Origin: Kiritimatiellales bacterium
Lineage (GTDB): Bacteria; Verrucomicrobiota; Kiritimatiellia; Kiritimatiellales; Pontiellaceae
DNA: 64,000 bases
Reading direction: 5' to 3'
NCBI GenBank assembly: GCA_003246265.1
Contig: QKAU01000056.1
Coordinates: 1 to 64,000 of the forward strand
This document shows positions 33,872-42,813 of this stretch, piece by piece. The first letter of the stretch is position 1; each line of letters starts with the position of its first letter. Position numbers and translations under genes: made by a program. Under the pieces are notes generated by a model. The model saw only the letters and a list, made by a program, of their open reading frames with translations. It was not told the origin of the DNA and did not search any database.

Positions 33872-36511
33872 CTATACTCCTACCGGATTGGGTTTGGCGG
33901 AATCGATGCCCAGCTCCTGGCGGGCCTTTTCCAGTTTCTTGCCGTCGAATTCACCCCTGGCGGCCAGCGACGAAAGCACCGTCCACGCAATGGCGTTGAA
34001 ATCGACCTCGAAATGCTTGCGCAGGGCGCGGCGTCCATCGGAGCGCCCGAACCCGTCGGTCCCCAGCGACACCAGGCCGTTTGGAACGCATTTCGCGAGC
34101 GAGGCCGACAGCAGCTTCATGTAGTCGGAAGCCGCGATGACCGGGCCGTTTTCGTTTTCGAGGCACTGCGTGATGTAGGGCTTGGCCGGATTGCCGTTGC
34201 GGACGGTTTCGCGTTCAGCGTCGAGCGCATCGTTGATGAGGTTCTTGTAGCTCGTCACCGACCAGACGTTGGTTTCAACGCCGTATTTCTCCTTGAGCAG
34301 CGCGGCGGCCTTGACCGCCTGCGGCAGGATGGCGCCGCTGCCGAGGATCTGCGCCTGCGCCTTTCCGGAGGATTGGAACTTGTACATCCCCTTCAGGATG
34401 CCTTCCTCGCAACCGGCCGGCTTGGCGGGCTGCTCGTAGTTGTCGTTCATCAGGGTGATGTAGTAGAAAACCTGCTCGTTATCAACGTACATGCGGCGGA
34501 TGCCGTCCTTGATGATCGCCGCCAGTTCAAAGGCGTAGGCGGGGTCGTAGGCGACCAGGTTCGGGATGGTCAGCGCGAGCACGATGCCGTGCCCGTCCTG
34601 GTGCTGGAGGCCTTCGCCAGCCAGCGTCGTGCGGCCGGCGGTGGCGCCCATGAGGAAACCCTTGCAGCGCGAGTCGCCCGCCAGCCATGCGGAATCGCCG
34701 ATGCGCTGGAAACCGAACATGGAGTAGTAGGTGTAGAACGGGATGGTGTTGATACCGTGGTTGGCGTAGGCCGTGCCCGCCGCGACGAACGAGGAAAACG
34801 CGCCGGCTTCGGTGATCCCCTCTTCGAGGATCTGCCCGTCCTTGGCCTCCTTGTAGAAGAGGAGGTTGTCGGCGTCGACCGGTTCGTAGAGCTGGCCGGA
34901 GTGGGCGTAGATGCCGACCTGGCGGAAGAGCGCGTCCATGCCGAAGGTGCGGGCTTCGTCGGGCACGATCGGCACCACCAGCTTGCCGACGCCCTTGTCG
35001 GAGAGCAGCTTGCTGAGGATGCGTACGAAGACCATCGTGGTCGAAACCGGCCGGTCGGATCCCGCGTCGAATTCCTGGAAGATCTTGTCCGCCGGCATCG
35101 CAACGGGCACGAACCCGGTACGGCGGGTCGGGACATAGCCCCCGAGTTCGGCACGGCGCGCCATGAGATACTTCATTTCCGGACTGTCTTCCGGCGGACG
35201 GTAGAACGGCACGGAATCGATCTCCTCGTCGGAGATCGGAATGCCGAAGCGGCTGCGGAATTCGCGCAGGGCGTCCTCGCCCAGCTTCTTCTGCGAGTGG
35301 GTGATGTTCTGCCCTTCGCCGGCGCGGCCCAGGCCGTAGCCCTTGACCGTCTTGGCGAGGATGACCGTCGGGCGGCCGTTGTTTTCGGTGGCGCGCTTGT
35401 AGGCGGCATAGATCTTGGCCGGGTCGTGGCCGCCGCGGCGCATGCGCTTGATTTCGGTGTCGGAGAGGTGTTCGGCCAGCTTGAGCAGGCGTGGATCGGT
35501 GCCGAAGAAGTGTTCGCGGACATACTTGGCGTCCTCGACGGTATATTTCTGGTATTGGCCGTCGACCACCTCGCCCATCCGCTTGACGAGCACACCGTCC
35601 GAGTCTTTTTCGAGCAGCGGATCCCAGCTATCGCCCCAGATGACCTTGATGACGTTCCAGCCGGCGCCGCGGAAGGAGGCTTCGAGTTCCTGGATGATCT
35701 TGCCGTTGCCGCGGACGGGGCCGTCGAGGCGCTGGAGGTTGCAGTTGATGACAAAGGTCAGGTTGTCGAGCTTCTCGCGCGAGGCGAGGTTGATGGCGCC
35801 GAGGGTCTCGGGTTCGTCGGTTTCGCCGTCGCCGAGGAAGGCCCAGACGCGCTGGCCGGTCGGTTCGCGCAGGCCGCGGTCTTCCAGATACTTGATGAAG
35901 CGCGCGTGATAAATGGCGGTGATCGGGCCGAGGCCCATGGAGACGGTCGGGAACTGCCAGAAATCGGGCATGAGCCACGGATGGGGATAGGAGGAGAGTC
36001 CAGGCGTGTCGTGCAGCTCGTGGCGGAAGTTGGACAAGTGGTCGTCGCTCAGGCGGCCTTCGAGATAGGCGCGGGCATAGACGCCCGGGGAGGAGTGGCC
36101 CTGGAAGTAGACAAGGTCGCCGGGAAAGGTGTCGGTCCGGCCGCGGAAAAAGTGGTTGAAGCCGACTTCGTACATCGTCGCGATCGACTGGTAGCTCGAA
36201 ATATGGCCGCCGATGCCGTCTTCTTCGCGGTTGGCGCGCACGACCATGGCCATGGCGTTCCAGCGGATGAGGCCCTTGATGCGGCGTTCCATTTCGCGGT
36301 CGCCGGGATAGGCCGGCTGCTCGTCGAGCGGAATGGTGTTAATGTAGGGGGTGTTGGCCGAGAACGGGAGCCGCACGCCCTTGCGGTGGGCGCTGACCTG
36401 GAGATCGTGCAGGATGTCCTTGACCCGTTCGGGCCCCTCGCTCTCCAGCAGTTCGTCGAGGGCATCGAGCCAATCCTGGCGCGCGTAATCCATGTTTTCG
36501 GCCTTTTCCAT
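33872..36511 (-). CDS. aceE: Pyruvate dehydrogenase E1, homodimeric type
   Basis: An 879-residue thiamine-diphosphate enzyme that decarboxylates pyruvate and acetylates the lipoyl group of E2. It has the length and layout of the E. coli-type single-chain E1: DGIGGHISSYQS near 105, the thiamine-diphosphate motif GDGETDEPE with NCNLQRLDG, and AGRTTLAGEGLQHQDGHG in the second half. I start at ATG 36511, which has AAAAGGA upstream, not at the in-frame TTG 36541. A convincing promoter lies at 36553-36581. With a 2-oxoacid:ferredoxin-type oxidoreductase also present, the cell has two possible routes from 2-oxoacids. Confidence 0.95.
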   Translation of the reverse strand: MEKAENMDYARQDWLDALDELLESEGPERVKDILHDLQVSAHRKGVRLPFSANTPYINTIPLDEQPAYPGDREMERRIKGLIRWNAMAMVVRANREEDGIGGHISSYQSIATMYEVGFNHFFRGRTDTFPGDLVYFQGHSSPGVYARAYLEGRLSDDHLSNFRHELHDTPGLSSYPHPWLMPDFWQFPTVSMGLGPITAIYHARFIKYLEDRGLREPTGQRVWAFLGDGETDEPETLGAINLASREKLDNLTFVINCNLQRLDGPVRGNGKIIQELEASFRGAGWNVIKVIWGDSWDPLLEKDSDGVLVKRMGEVVDGQYQKYTVEDAKYVREHFFGTDPRLLKLAEHLSDTEIKRMRRGGHDPAKIYAAYKRATENNGRPTVILAKTVKGYGLGRAGEGQNITHSQKKLGEDALREFRSRFGIPISDEEIDSVPFYRPPEDSPEMKYLMARRAELGGYVPTRRTGFVPVAMPADKIFQEFDAGSDRPVSTTMVFVRILSKLLSDKGVGKLVVPIVPDEARTFGMDALFRQVGIYAHSGQLYEPVDADNLLFYKEAKDGQILEEGITEAGAFSSFVAAGTAYANHGINTIPFYTYYSMFGFQRIGDSAWLAGDSRCKGFLMGATAGRTTLAGEGLQHQDGHGIVLALTIPNLVAYDPAYAFELAAIIKDGIRRMYVDNEQVFYYITLMNDNYEQPAKPAGCEEGILKGMYKFQSSGKAQAQILGSGAILPQAVKAAALLKEKYGVETNVWSVTSYKNLINDALDAERETVRNGNPAKPYITQCLENENGPVIAASDYMKLLSASLAKCVPNGLVSLGTDGFGRSDGRRALRKHFEVDFNAIAWTVLSSLAARGEFDGKKLEKARQELGIDSAKPNPVGV

Positions 36512-36552
36512 GCTTTTGTCCTTTTCTGCTTCCTCGTTCAAAGGGTGGCCGC

Positions 36553-36581
36553 AGAGTAAATACGACCTTTACGGTACACAA
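36553..36581 (-). promoter_or_regulatory. Promoter of aceEF (TTGTGT-N17-TACTCT)
   Basis: On the minus strand TTGTGT (36581-36576) and TACTCT (36558-36553) are 17 bp apart. Transcription would start near 36546, giving a leader of about 35 bases to the ATG at 36511 and making the TTG at 36541 too close to the 5' end. Confidence 0.6.
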
Positions 36582-36759
36582 TAAAAAAAGCTCCAGAAAC
36601 GTGTCCTGCCGAATCACCTTTTCGGCATTTGCACCCAAGCTCTTCCATATTCGGCCATTCCGGGGGGCATGCCAAGCCGGTTTAGCGCCCAATCTTGCTT
36701 TTTTCGACGGAGTCGATGTGGTTTAAAGGGGCCCATTGCCCGCAAACGGAGAAATTTTG

Positions 36760-37605
36760 ATGAAATTCATCGGAGCCCACGTCAGCGCCGCCGGCGGCGT
36801 CGAAAACGCCCCCCTGAACGCCGCTGCCATCGGCGCGAACGCCTTCGCCCTCTTCACCAAGAACCAGCGCCAATGGGTCGCCAAGCCCCTGGAGGCGGCG
36901 AGCATCGACGCCTTCCGGCAGCATTGCGCGGACAAGGGGATCGCTCCGGAGCATGTCCTGCCCCACGACAGCTACCTCATCAACCTCGGCCATCCCGAGG
37001 CCGACAAGCTGGCAACATCGCGCGCAGCCTTTCTCGACGAAATGCGCCGCTGCGCTCAGCTGGGATTGAAATTGCTCAACTTCCATCCCGGCAGCCACCT
37101 CGGCCAAGTTTCCGAGTCCGAGTGCCTGGCGACCATCGCCGCCTCCATCAACAGTGCGCTCGCCCAGAGCGAAGGCGTCGCGGCCGTCATCGAAAACACC
37201 GCCGGACAAGGCACCAATCTGGGCCACCGGTTCGAGCAGCTCGCGGAAATCATCGACCAGGTCGACGACAAGCGGCGCGTCGGCGTCTGCCTCGACACCT
37301 GCCACGCGTTTGCTGCGGGCTACGACCTGTCGACCCAAGCCGGCTGCGCCGCGGTCTTTGCGGAATTCGAACGGGTGGTGGGCTTCGGCTACCTGCGCGG
37401 CATGCACCTGAACGACTCCAAGAAGGGCCTCGGCAGCCGCGTCGACCGCCACGACAGCCTAGGCAAGGGCGTCCTGGGGCTGGAGGTCTTCAAGTACATC
37501 ATGAACGACCCCCGCTTCGACAACCTGCCCCTCATTCTCGAAACCATCGATGAAGCGCTCTGGGCGGAAGAGATCAACCTGCTCCGCAGCTACGAAAGGA
37601 CATAG
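36760..37605 (+). CDS. nfo: Deoxyribonuclease IV (AP endonuclease)
   Basis: A 281-residue TIM-barrel endonuclease of base excision repair that cuts 5' of abasic sites using three zinc ions. Family motifs are clear: [11 protein letters not shown] at the N-terminus, [53 protein letters not shown] and LILETI. The start at 36760 is preceded by GGAGAAATTTTG. It is divergent from aceE, and a TrmJ-like gene follows after 24 bases in the same direction. Confidence 0.96.
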   Translation: MKFIGAHVSAAGGVENAPLNAAAIGANAFALFTKNQRQWVAKPLEAASIDAFRQHCADKGIAPEHVLPHDSYLINLGHPEADKLATSRAAFLDEMRRCAQLGLKLLNFHPGSHLGQVSESECLATIAASINSALAQSEGVAAVIENTAGQGTNLGHRFEQLAEIIDQVDDKRRVGVCLDTCHAFAAGYDLSTQAGCAAVFAEFERVVGFGYLRGMHLNDSKKGLGSRVDRHDSLGKGVLGLEVFKYIMNDPRFDNLPLILETIDEALWAEEINLLRSYERT

Positions 37606-37629
37606 CCGCACCGGACGCGGCGGCGAAAA

Positions 37630-38376
37630 ATGAACCTGTTGGAAAACATACGAATCGTCCTGGTGGAGCCGATGCACGGGGGAAACATCGGCTCGGTCTG
37701 CCGGGCCATGAACAACAACGGCATTACCGACTTGGCCATCGTCGCCCCCCGGCCGGAGACCGACTGGGACGATGCGCGCAAGCTCTCCTGCCAGGCGCAC
37801 GCCCAGCTGGAAGCCCGGAAGGAGTACGCCTCGCTGGCCGAGGCGGTGGCCGGATGTACCCTGGTGGCCGGCACCTCCGCCCGGACGGGCTTCTACCGCG
37901 ACACCGCGCTGACCCCGCGCGAATTCGCCCCCATCGCCCTGGAAAGCGCATCAACCCACAAGGTTGCGCTGGTCTTCGGCCGCGAGGACAAGGGGCTGTA
38001 CAACGAGGAATTGGCGCTCTGCTCGCACATCCTCCAGATACCCTCGAGCGAACTCTACACCTCGCTCAACCTGTCGCACGCCGCCTATGTCTGCGGCTAC
38101 GAGCTCTTCTGCGCCGCCGACGTCTTCCACCCCTCGGAGGAGAAGGCCGACGAGGCCTCCAGCGCGCTGCGCGAGCGCATGTTCGACATGTGGCGGGAGA
38201 TGATGGTCCAGACCGAGTTCGTCCACGACCAGAAACTCGACCACATGATGATGGGGCTGCGACGCATCTTCAACCGCGGAAAGCTGACCATCCCCGACTG
38301 CAAGATCCTGATGGGGCTGGCCAAGCAGTCCGTCTGGGTCGCCAACCAATGGAGGAAAGCACAATCCAATGACTGA
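37630..38376 (+). CDS. trmJ: TrmJ-type SpoU-family tRNA/rRNA 2'-O-methyltransferase
   Basis: A 248-residue SPOUT methyltransferase. The three SpoU motifs are NIGSVCRAMNN (with the catalytic Arg), VALVFGREDKGLYNEEL and IPSSELYTSLNLSHAAYVCGYE, which form the trefoil-knot SAM site. The extra C-terminal helices (about 170-248) fit TrmJ, which methylates position 32 of tRNA, better than TrmH. It overlaps the following exonuclease gene by 8 bases. Exact target is inferred from the family. Confidence 0.87.
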   Translation: MNLLENIRIVLVEPMHGGNIGSVCRAMNNNGITDLAIVAPRPETDWDDARKLSCQAHAQLEARKEYASLAEAVAGCTLVAGTSARTGFYRDTALTPREFAPIALESASTHKVALVFGREDKGLYNEELALCSHILQIPSSELYTSLNLSHAAYVCGYELFCAADVFHPSEEKADEASSALRERMFDMWREMMVQTEFVHDQKLDHMMMGLRRIFNRGKLTIPDCKILMGLAKQSVWVANQWRKAQSND

Positions 38377-38983
38377 TTTCCCGGAAAAGAGACAGATCTC
38401 CAAGGCCGAGATCAATGAACTGCCGATGAAGCAGTACGAAGGCGAGATCATCCTCTGCCGGACGCCGGAAGAGGCCGAAGCGGCCGCGAGGCGGCTGCTG
38501 GACGAGCCCCTGCTCGGCTTCGATACGGAAACCCGCCCCGCCTTCCGCAAGGGCGAGAGCTACGACCCCTCCCTGCTCCAGCTGGCGACGGCCGGGGCCG
38601 TCTACCTGTTCCAGATCCAGCAATGCGGATTCCCCGCAAGCCTGCTCAAGGTGCTGGCCGATCCCGCCATCGCCAAGGCGGGCGTGGCGATCGAGCGGGA
38701 TGTCGCCGAGCTACGCGCCCTGGCGCATTTCGAGCCGGCGGGATTCGTGGAACTCGCCACCATCGCCAAGCAGGCCGGGATCAAGAACCTCGGACTGCGC
38801 GGGCTGACCGCCATCCTCTTCGGCTTCCGCATCTCCAAGAAGGAGCAGGTCTCCAACTGGGCGCGGAAGGAGTTGACCGGGTCGCAACAGACCTACGCCG
38901 CCACCGACGCCTGGCTTGGCCTCCGCATCTACCTGGCCTTCCGGGAGGGAGGGCTTGCAGGGCCGCCATCGGGGGTGGCATGA
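38369..38983 (+). CDS. RNase D-like 3'-5' exonuclease domain protein
   Basis: A 204-residue DEDDy-type exonuclease domain: Asp-x-Glu in LLGFDTETRPAF, the ERDVAEL region with the second Asp, and YAATDAWLGLRIY, with the Tyr and Asp of Exo III. It lacks the HRDC domains of full RNase D. Such short proteins occur beside RNA-modification genes and probably trim RNA 3' ends. It overlaps trmJ by 8 bases, so coupled translation is likely. The stop lies at the edge of a strong terminator. Confidence 0.85.
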   Translation: MTDFPEKRQISKAEINELPMKQYEGEIILCRTPEEAEAAARRLLDEPLLGFDTETRPAFRKGESYDPSLLQLATAGAVYLFQIQQCGFPASLLKVLADPAIAKAGVAIERDVAELRALAHFEPAGFVELATIAKQAGIKNLGLRGLTAILFGFRISKKEQVSNWARKELTGSQQTYAATDAWLGLRIYLAFREGGLAGPPSGVA

Positions 38984-38984
38984 A

Positions 38985-39010
38985 AAAAGGCGCCTGCGGA
39001 GGCGCCTTTT
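38985..39010. terminator. Bidirectional intrinsic terminator
   Basis: A perfect 10-bp stem AAAAGGCGCC/GGCGCCTTTT with a 6-base loop lies between the convergent exonuclease and thioredoxin genes, with A and T runs suited to termination in both directions. Confidence 0.92.
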
Positions 39011-39031
39011 CCGTTTTGCCATGTCGATGGA

Positions 39032-39352
39032 CTACTGCGCAGCCTCGATGGCCGAGACCAGCGCCGCCTGCTGCTGCAGGCCGACGAACTGCTGCTTGTT
39101 TTCACCGTCCTTGAGCAGGATCAGCGTCGGGATCGAGCGGATGCCGTACTTGGCGGCCAGCTCGGGATTCTCGTCGACGTTCACCTTGGCGATCACGGCC
39201 TTGTCGCCCACGGCGGCGGCTACCTTTTCCAGGATCGGGGCCTGCATCTTGCAGGGACCGCACCACGGCGCCCAGAAATCCACCAGCACAACCCCGTTCC
39301 GGGTCGACTCCTCATAGCCCTTGCCATCGAGTTCGATTACACCTTCTGCCAT
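39032..39352 (-). CDS. trxA: Thioredoxin
   Basis: A 106-residue cytoplasmic disulfide reductant with the redox site W30-CGPCK35, the cis-proline loop GIRSIPTLIL and the buried Asp in VDFWAPW. Length and motifs equal the classical thioredoxin 1. AAGGAG precedes the start. It is convergent with the exonuclease gene, sharing the terminator at 38985-39010. Confidence 0.96.
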   Translation of the reverse strand: MAEGVIELDGKGYEESTRNGVVLVDFWAPWCGPCKMQAPILEKVAAAVGDKAVIAKVNVDENPELAAKYGIRSIPTLILLKDGENKQQFVGLQQQAALVSAIEAAQ

Positions 39353-39422
39353 TTTCGTTACTCCTTACGTTTCGCAAACAGACGGACTATCCCCTCTTCC
39401 GTTCAAAAAGGGAACTTCAAAA

Positions 39423-39932
39423 CTACGGCCATTTGTTCAAGTGGACGCGCGACGCGTCGTAGCGGTAGTCGGGCGGCACCACCTCGTTGGGAACCCCCAT
39501 GGCCAGCAGGGCGAAGGGAACGACCGCATCGGGGGCCCCGAGCACCTCGCGGCAAAGCCGGACCCGCTCCTCCAGGGGATGGACCGCGATCCAGACGCAG
39601 CCGATGCCGATATCGTGGGCGGCCAGCTGCATGTTCTGGGCGGCGCAGGAGCAGTCCTGCGGCCAGAAGCCCGGATAGGTCTCCTTCGACGGATCGCCGC
39701 AGACCACCACCAGCCAGGTCGCCTCGGCCAGCATCTCCGTCCCGCCCATCCCGGTAAACTTTGCGATCGTGCCGGGATCGTCGACCGCCACGAAATGCCA
39801 GGGGCGGGCATCGGCCGCCGAGGGGGCGTTCATTGCCGCCTCGAGGATGGTTTTCCGCTCCGTTTCGGCGACCGGTTCGGTCGTCCAGCTCCGGATGCTG
39901 CGGCGCGTCATGATGGCCTTGATCGTCTCCAT
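39423..39932 (-). CDS. Nitroreductase-family FMN oxidoreductase
   Basis: A 169-residue flavoprotein. The N-terminal IMTRRSIRSW binds FMN phosphate, and AAMNAPSAADARPWHFV, SCAAQNMQLAAHDIGIGCVW and ALLAMGVP complete the family profile. These enzymes reduce nitro groups, quinones or other acceptors with NAD(P)H; the physiological substrate is unknown. I start at ATG 39932 (METIK), preceded by GAAAGGACA. It may be co-transcribed with trxA, 70 bases downstream. Confidence 0.9.
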   Translation of the reverse strand: METIKAIMTRRSIRSWTTEPVAETERKTILEAAMNAPSAADARPWHFVAVDDPGTIAKFTGMGGTEMLAEATWLVVVCGDPSKETYPGFWPQDCSCAAQNMQLAAHDIGIGCVWIAVHPLEERVRLCREVLGAPDAVVPFALLAMGVPNEVVPPDYRYDASRVHLNKWP

Positions 39933-39979
39933 GGATTGTCCTTTCTTCGCTCCCCACCATACCGGGCATGCATTGGAAG

Positions 39980-39994
39980 GCAAAATATTTTTGC
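39980..39994. repeat. Palindrome GCAAAA-TAT-TTTTGC over the rlmD -35
   Basis: Six-base arms with a three-base spacer overlap the -35 hexamer of the rlmD promoter and lie in the divergent nitroreductase-rlmD intergenic region. Possible operator. Confidence 0.35.
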
Positions 39995-40019
39995 AACGGC
40001 ATGGGGGGTGGACTATGTT
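39991..40019 (+). promoter_or_regulatory. Promoter of rlmD (TTGCAA-N17-TATGTT), near-leaderless
   Basis: TTGCAA (39991-39996) and TATGTT (40014-40019) are 17 bp apart. The predicted transcription start, about 7 bases after the -10, falls within two bases of the ATG at 40028, and no ribosome-binding site is present, so the mRNA may be leaderless. Confidence 0.55.
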
Positions 40020-40027
40020 GCGCCGCC

Positions 40028-41464
40028 ATGTACCGCAAAGGGCAAATCGTTGAACTCGGGATCGTCGACCTCGGCGACAAGGACCAGTGCTTCGGACGGC
40101 TGGAGGACGGCATGGCCGTCTTCGTCCAGGGCCCGGCGGCCGTAGGCGACACGGTGAAGGCCGAAGTCTTCAAGATCAAGAAGAACTACCTGGCCGCCCG
40201 CCTGCGCGAGGTGGTCGAACCCTCGCCCCGCCGGACCGACCCCGTCTGCCCCTACTTCGGGGTTTGCGGCGGCTGCAAGTGGCAGCACATGGACTATGCC
40301 GAACAGTTGCGCCTCAAGCGCAAGCAGGTGCAGGATGCCCTGGAACACATCGGCGGCTTCAAGGACATCGAGTGCGCCCCCTGCCTGCCCGCCCCCGCCC
40401 AGTACGGCTACCGCAACAAGATGGACTTCTCCTTCACCGACCTGCGCTACCTCACTCCCGACGAGATCGGCACGGAACCCGGACAGCACGCGAAGCCGCT
40501 CGATTTCGCCCTCGGCTTCCATGCCCCCGGCTGCTACTCGAAGGCCATCGACATCGACCGTTGCGACCTCTCCACGCCCGAGATGAACATCGCCCTTGCC
40601 ACCGTCCGCGCCTTCTGCCTGCGGCATCGCGACGAACTGCCCGTCTATTCGACCCGCACGCACACCGGCGAACTGCGCAACCTCGTTGTCCGCCACGGGG
40701 GCAACACCGGTGAATTCATGGTCAACCTGGTCACGACCACCCAGAACCCCACCTTGATGCGCGAACTCTGCGCGGAGCTTGAAGCGGCGCTGGGCGACCG
40801 ACTGGCCACCTTTGTCAACAGCACCACCTCGGCCAAGAACACCGTGGCCTTCGGCGAGCGGGAATTCGTGCTCCGCGGTCCCGGCCACATCACCGACCGG
40901 CTGGGCGACCTGACCTATCGCATCTCCCCCAACTCCTTCTTCCAGACCAACACCGCCCAGGCCGAAACCCTCTACAACCAGACCCTGGCCGCCGCGCGGC
41001 CCGGACCGGACGATGTCGTCTACGACCTCTTCTGCGGCACCGGCTCCATCGCCCTCTTCGCCGCCGCCCACTGCGGCAAGGTGCTGGGCGTCGAACTGGT
41101 GGAAAGCGCCGTGCGCGACGCCCGCGAAAATGCCGGGCGCAACGGGGTAGGCAACTGCACCTTCCTCCAGCTCGACCTCAAGGACATCCGGCACATCGAA
41201 GATGAGATGAAGGCCTTCGGCGCGCCCAATATCGTCATTACCGATCCCCCGCGCGCAGGCATGCATCCCAAGGCCGTCGCCATGCTGCGCGAGCTGGCCC
41301 CCCCGGCAATCGTCTATGTCAGCTGCAATCCCGCCTCGTTGGCCCGCGACGGGCAGCTGCTCTGCGAAGGCGGCCTCTATCGCCTTGCCTCCTGCCAACC
41401 CATCGACCTCTTCCCCCAGACGAACCATGTCGAAAGCGTCGCCCGCTTCGAAAAGGCAATTTGA
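40028..41464 (+). CDS. rlmD: 23S rRNA (uracil-C5)-methyltransferase, RlmD/RumA type
   Basis: A 478-residue enzyme that methylates a uracil of 23S rRNA using SAM. An N-terminal TRAM domain (1-60) is followed by the iron-sulfur site CPYFGVCGGCKWQH with a fourth cysteine in the IECAPC region, the SAM motif VVYDLFCGTGSIALFA, the DPPRAGMHPK motif and the nucleophilic cysteine in YVSCNPASLARD. The start at 40028 begins the TRAM domain (MYRKGQIVEL). RlmD and TrmA share the fold; the iron-sulfur site favours RlmD-like function. Confidence 0.92.
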   Translation: MYRKGQIVELGIVDLGDKDQCFGRLEDGMAVFVQGPAAVGDTVKAEVFKIKKNYLAARLREVVEPSPRRTDPVCPYFGVCGGCKWQHMDYAEQLRLKRKQVQDALEHIGGFKDIECAPCLPAPAQYGYRNKMDFSFTDLRYLTPDEIGTEPGQHAKPLDFALGFHAPGCYSKAIDIDRCDLSTPEMNIALATVRAFCLRHRDELPVYSTRTHTGELRNLVVRHGGNTGEFMVNLVTTTQNPTLMRELCAELEAALGDRLATFVNSTTSAKNTVAFGEREFVLRGPGHITDRLGDLTYRISPNSFFQTNTAQAETLYNQTLAAARPGPDDVVYDLFCGTGSIALFAAAHCGKVLGVELVESAVRDARENAGRNGVGNCTFLQLDLKDIRHIEDEMKAFGAPNIVITDPPRAGMHPKAVAMLRELAPPAIVYVSCNPASLARDGQLLCEGGLYRLASCQPIDLFPQTNHVESVARFEKAI

Positions 41465-41500
41465 TTTGACGCATCTCGGCCTGCGCGACACCGTGGTGCC

Positions 41501-42034
41501 ATGGATCCCGTGAACACCATCCTAGGCTCGCTGTTCATGAGCATCCTGGTCGGATTCGTATTTCTTTTCCGGTCCAGACATGCGCCGCGGGAGGCGGGAT
41601 ATTGCAAGCTCTCCTACTCCCTGCCCTTGAAGCTGTTTGCCCTCTTTGGATCGACCCTGTTCATCATCGGGATCATCTACCTGCTGAAGAGCGCGCCCTT
41701 GGAAGAAGGGTTGACGGGAATCGCCACCATGCTGCCGATCCTGCTCCTGGTTTTCGGAGGCATGGTCGAAACGCTGCTGTTCGAGATCCGCTACGACCGC
41801 AATTCGATACGGCAATCATCGCCCTGGTCGAGGGACAAGGAGATTCCATTGGAGGAGCTGGCCGGCATCACGCGCTCCCGCCTCACGGACCAAACCCTGC
41901 TGGTATCCAGCCAGGGCGTTAGAATCAGGGTTCCCGCGAAGCTCAATGGGGCCGAAGAGCTCATGGAGGCGGCCGCATGGGTCGTTGAATACAACCGGAT
42001 GCGGCTGGAACAACAGGAGATTCTCCCTTCCTAG
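41501..42034 (+). CDS. Membrane protein with PH-like C-terminal domain, unknown function
   Basis: A 177-residue protein with hydrophobic helices at about 5-24, 44-62 and 70-88, then a cytoplasmic segment (about 92-165) with the alternating pattern of a bacterial PH-like domain (YDRNSIRQSSPWSRDKEIPL, ELAGITRSRL, LLVSSQGVRIRVPAKL). I do not recognise a specific family. It lies 36 bases after rlmD and 47 before hypB; no ribosome-binding site is obvious. Confidence 0.6.
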   Translation: MDPVNTILGSLFMSILVGFVFLFRSRHAPREAGYCKLSYSLPLKLFALFGSTLFIIGIIYLLKSAPLEEGLTGIATMLPILLLVFGGMVETLLFEIRYDRNSIRQSSPWSRDKEIPLEELAGITRSRLTDQTLLVSSQGVRIRVPAKLNGAEELMEAAAWVVEYNRMRLEQQEILPS

Positions 42035-42081
42035 CTGCCGGTTCTTGCGCTAACCTGCCGCGGCAACCATAGGAGTAGACC

Positions 42082-42813
42082 ATGTGCGAAAGCTGCGGAT
42101 GCGGAACGGCGAACGAGCACCATCACCACGACCAGGGGCAGGGGCATGAACACGACCACGGACATACCAGGACCCTGGCGCTCGAGCAGAAGGTGCTGGC
42201 GCACAACGATGCGCTTGCGGCGCAGAACCGCGCATGGCTGGCGGAGCGCGGCGTCGTGGCGATCAACCTCATCTCGGCCCCCGGCTCCGGAAAAACCCTG
42301 TTGCTGGAAAAGACGCTCGAACGCCTGCGGGGGAGGATCCCCTGCTCCGTCATCACGGGCGACCAGCAGACAGACCGCGACGCCCGGCGGCTCCTGGGCA
42401 GGGGGGCGATGGTCCACCAGATCGAAACCATCAGTGCCTGCCACCTCGATGCGCACCAGGTGGCGCACGCGATGCCCCATGTGATCACGGAAGAGACCCG
42501 GCTGCTCTTCATCGAGAACGTCGGCAACATGGTCTGCCCCACGGCCTTCGATCTTGGTGAAAGTTTCAAGGTGGCGCTGCTCTCGACACCGGAGGGCGAG
42601 GACAAGCCGGTCAAATATCCGGTGCTCTTCGCCATTGCCAAGGCAATCCTGCTCACCAAGATGGATCTGGCCCCCGCATTGGACTGGAGCCTGTCCGCCT
42701 GCCGCGGATACATCCAGCAGGTCCAGCCCGGGGCCCATGTCATCGAACTCAGCGCCCGGACCGGCGACGGGATGGACGCCTGGATCGGCTACCTCGAACG
42801 CCTAGTCCAATAG
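42082..42813 (+). CDS. hypB: Hydrogenase nickel incorporation GTPase HypB
   Basis: A 243-residue GTPase that, with HypA, delivers nickel to [NiFe]-hydrogenase large subunits. The N-terminus carries the high-affinity nickel motif CESCGCG (residues 2-8) and a His-rich stretch (13-28) that can store metal. The G domain has the P-loop SAPGSGKT, the Mg-binding GDQQTDRDA, IENVGNMVCP and the base-recognition TKMD. AGGAG precedes the start. It is about 15 kb from the hox operon, and no hypA, C, D, E or F is in the window. It overlaps the convergent pseudouridine synthase gene by 12 bases. Confidence 0.95.
   Translation: MCESCGCGTANEHHHHDQGQGHEHDHGHTRTLALEQKVLAHNDALAAQNRAWLAERGVVAINLISAPGSGKTLLLEKTLERLRGRIPCSVITGDQQTDRDARRLLGRGAMVHQIETISACHLDAHQVAHAMPHVITEETRLLFIENVGNMVCPTAFDLGESFKVALLSTPEGEDKPVKYPVLFAIAKAILLTKMDLAPALDWSLSACRGYIQQVQPGAHVIELSARTGDGMDAWIGYLERLVQ

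Noticed and set aside
36512-36541. Longer aceE start at TTG 36541
   Set aside because: It would lie about five bases from the predicted transcription start, whereas ATG 36511 has a proper ribosome-binding site.
33863-36559. An 898-codon plus-strand open frame opposite aceE
   Set aside because: It mirrors the aceE frame, encodes a low-complexity Val/Asp/Gly-rich sequence and has no domain; aceE motifs on the minus strand are unmistakable.
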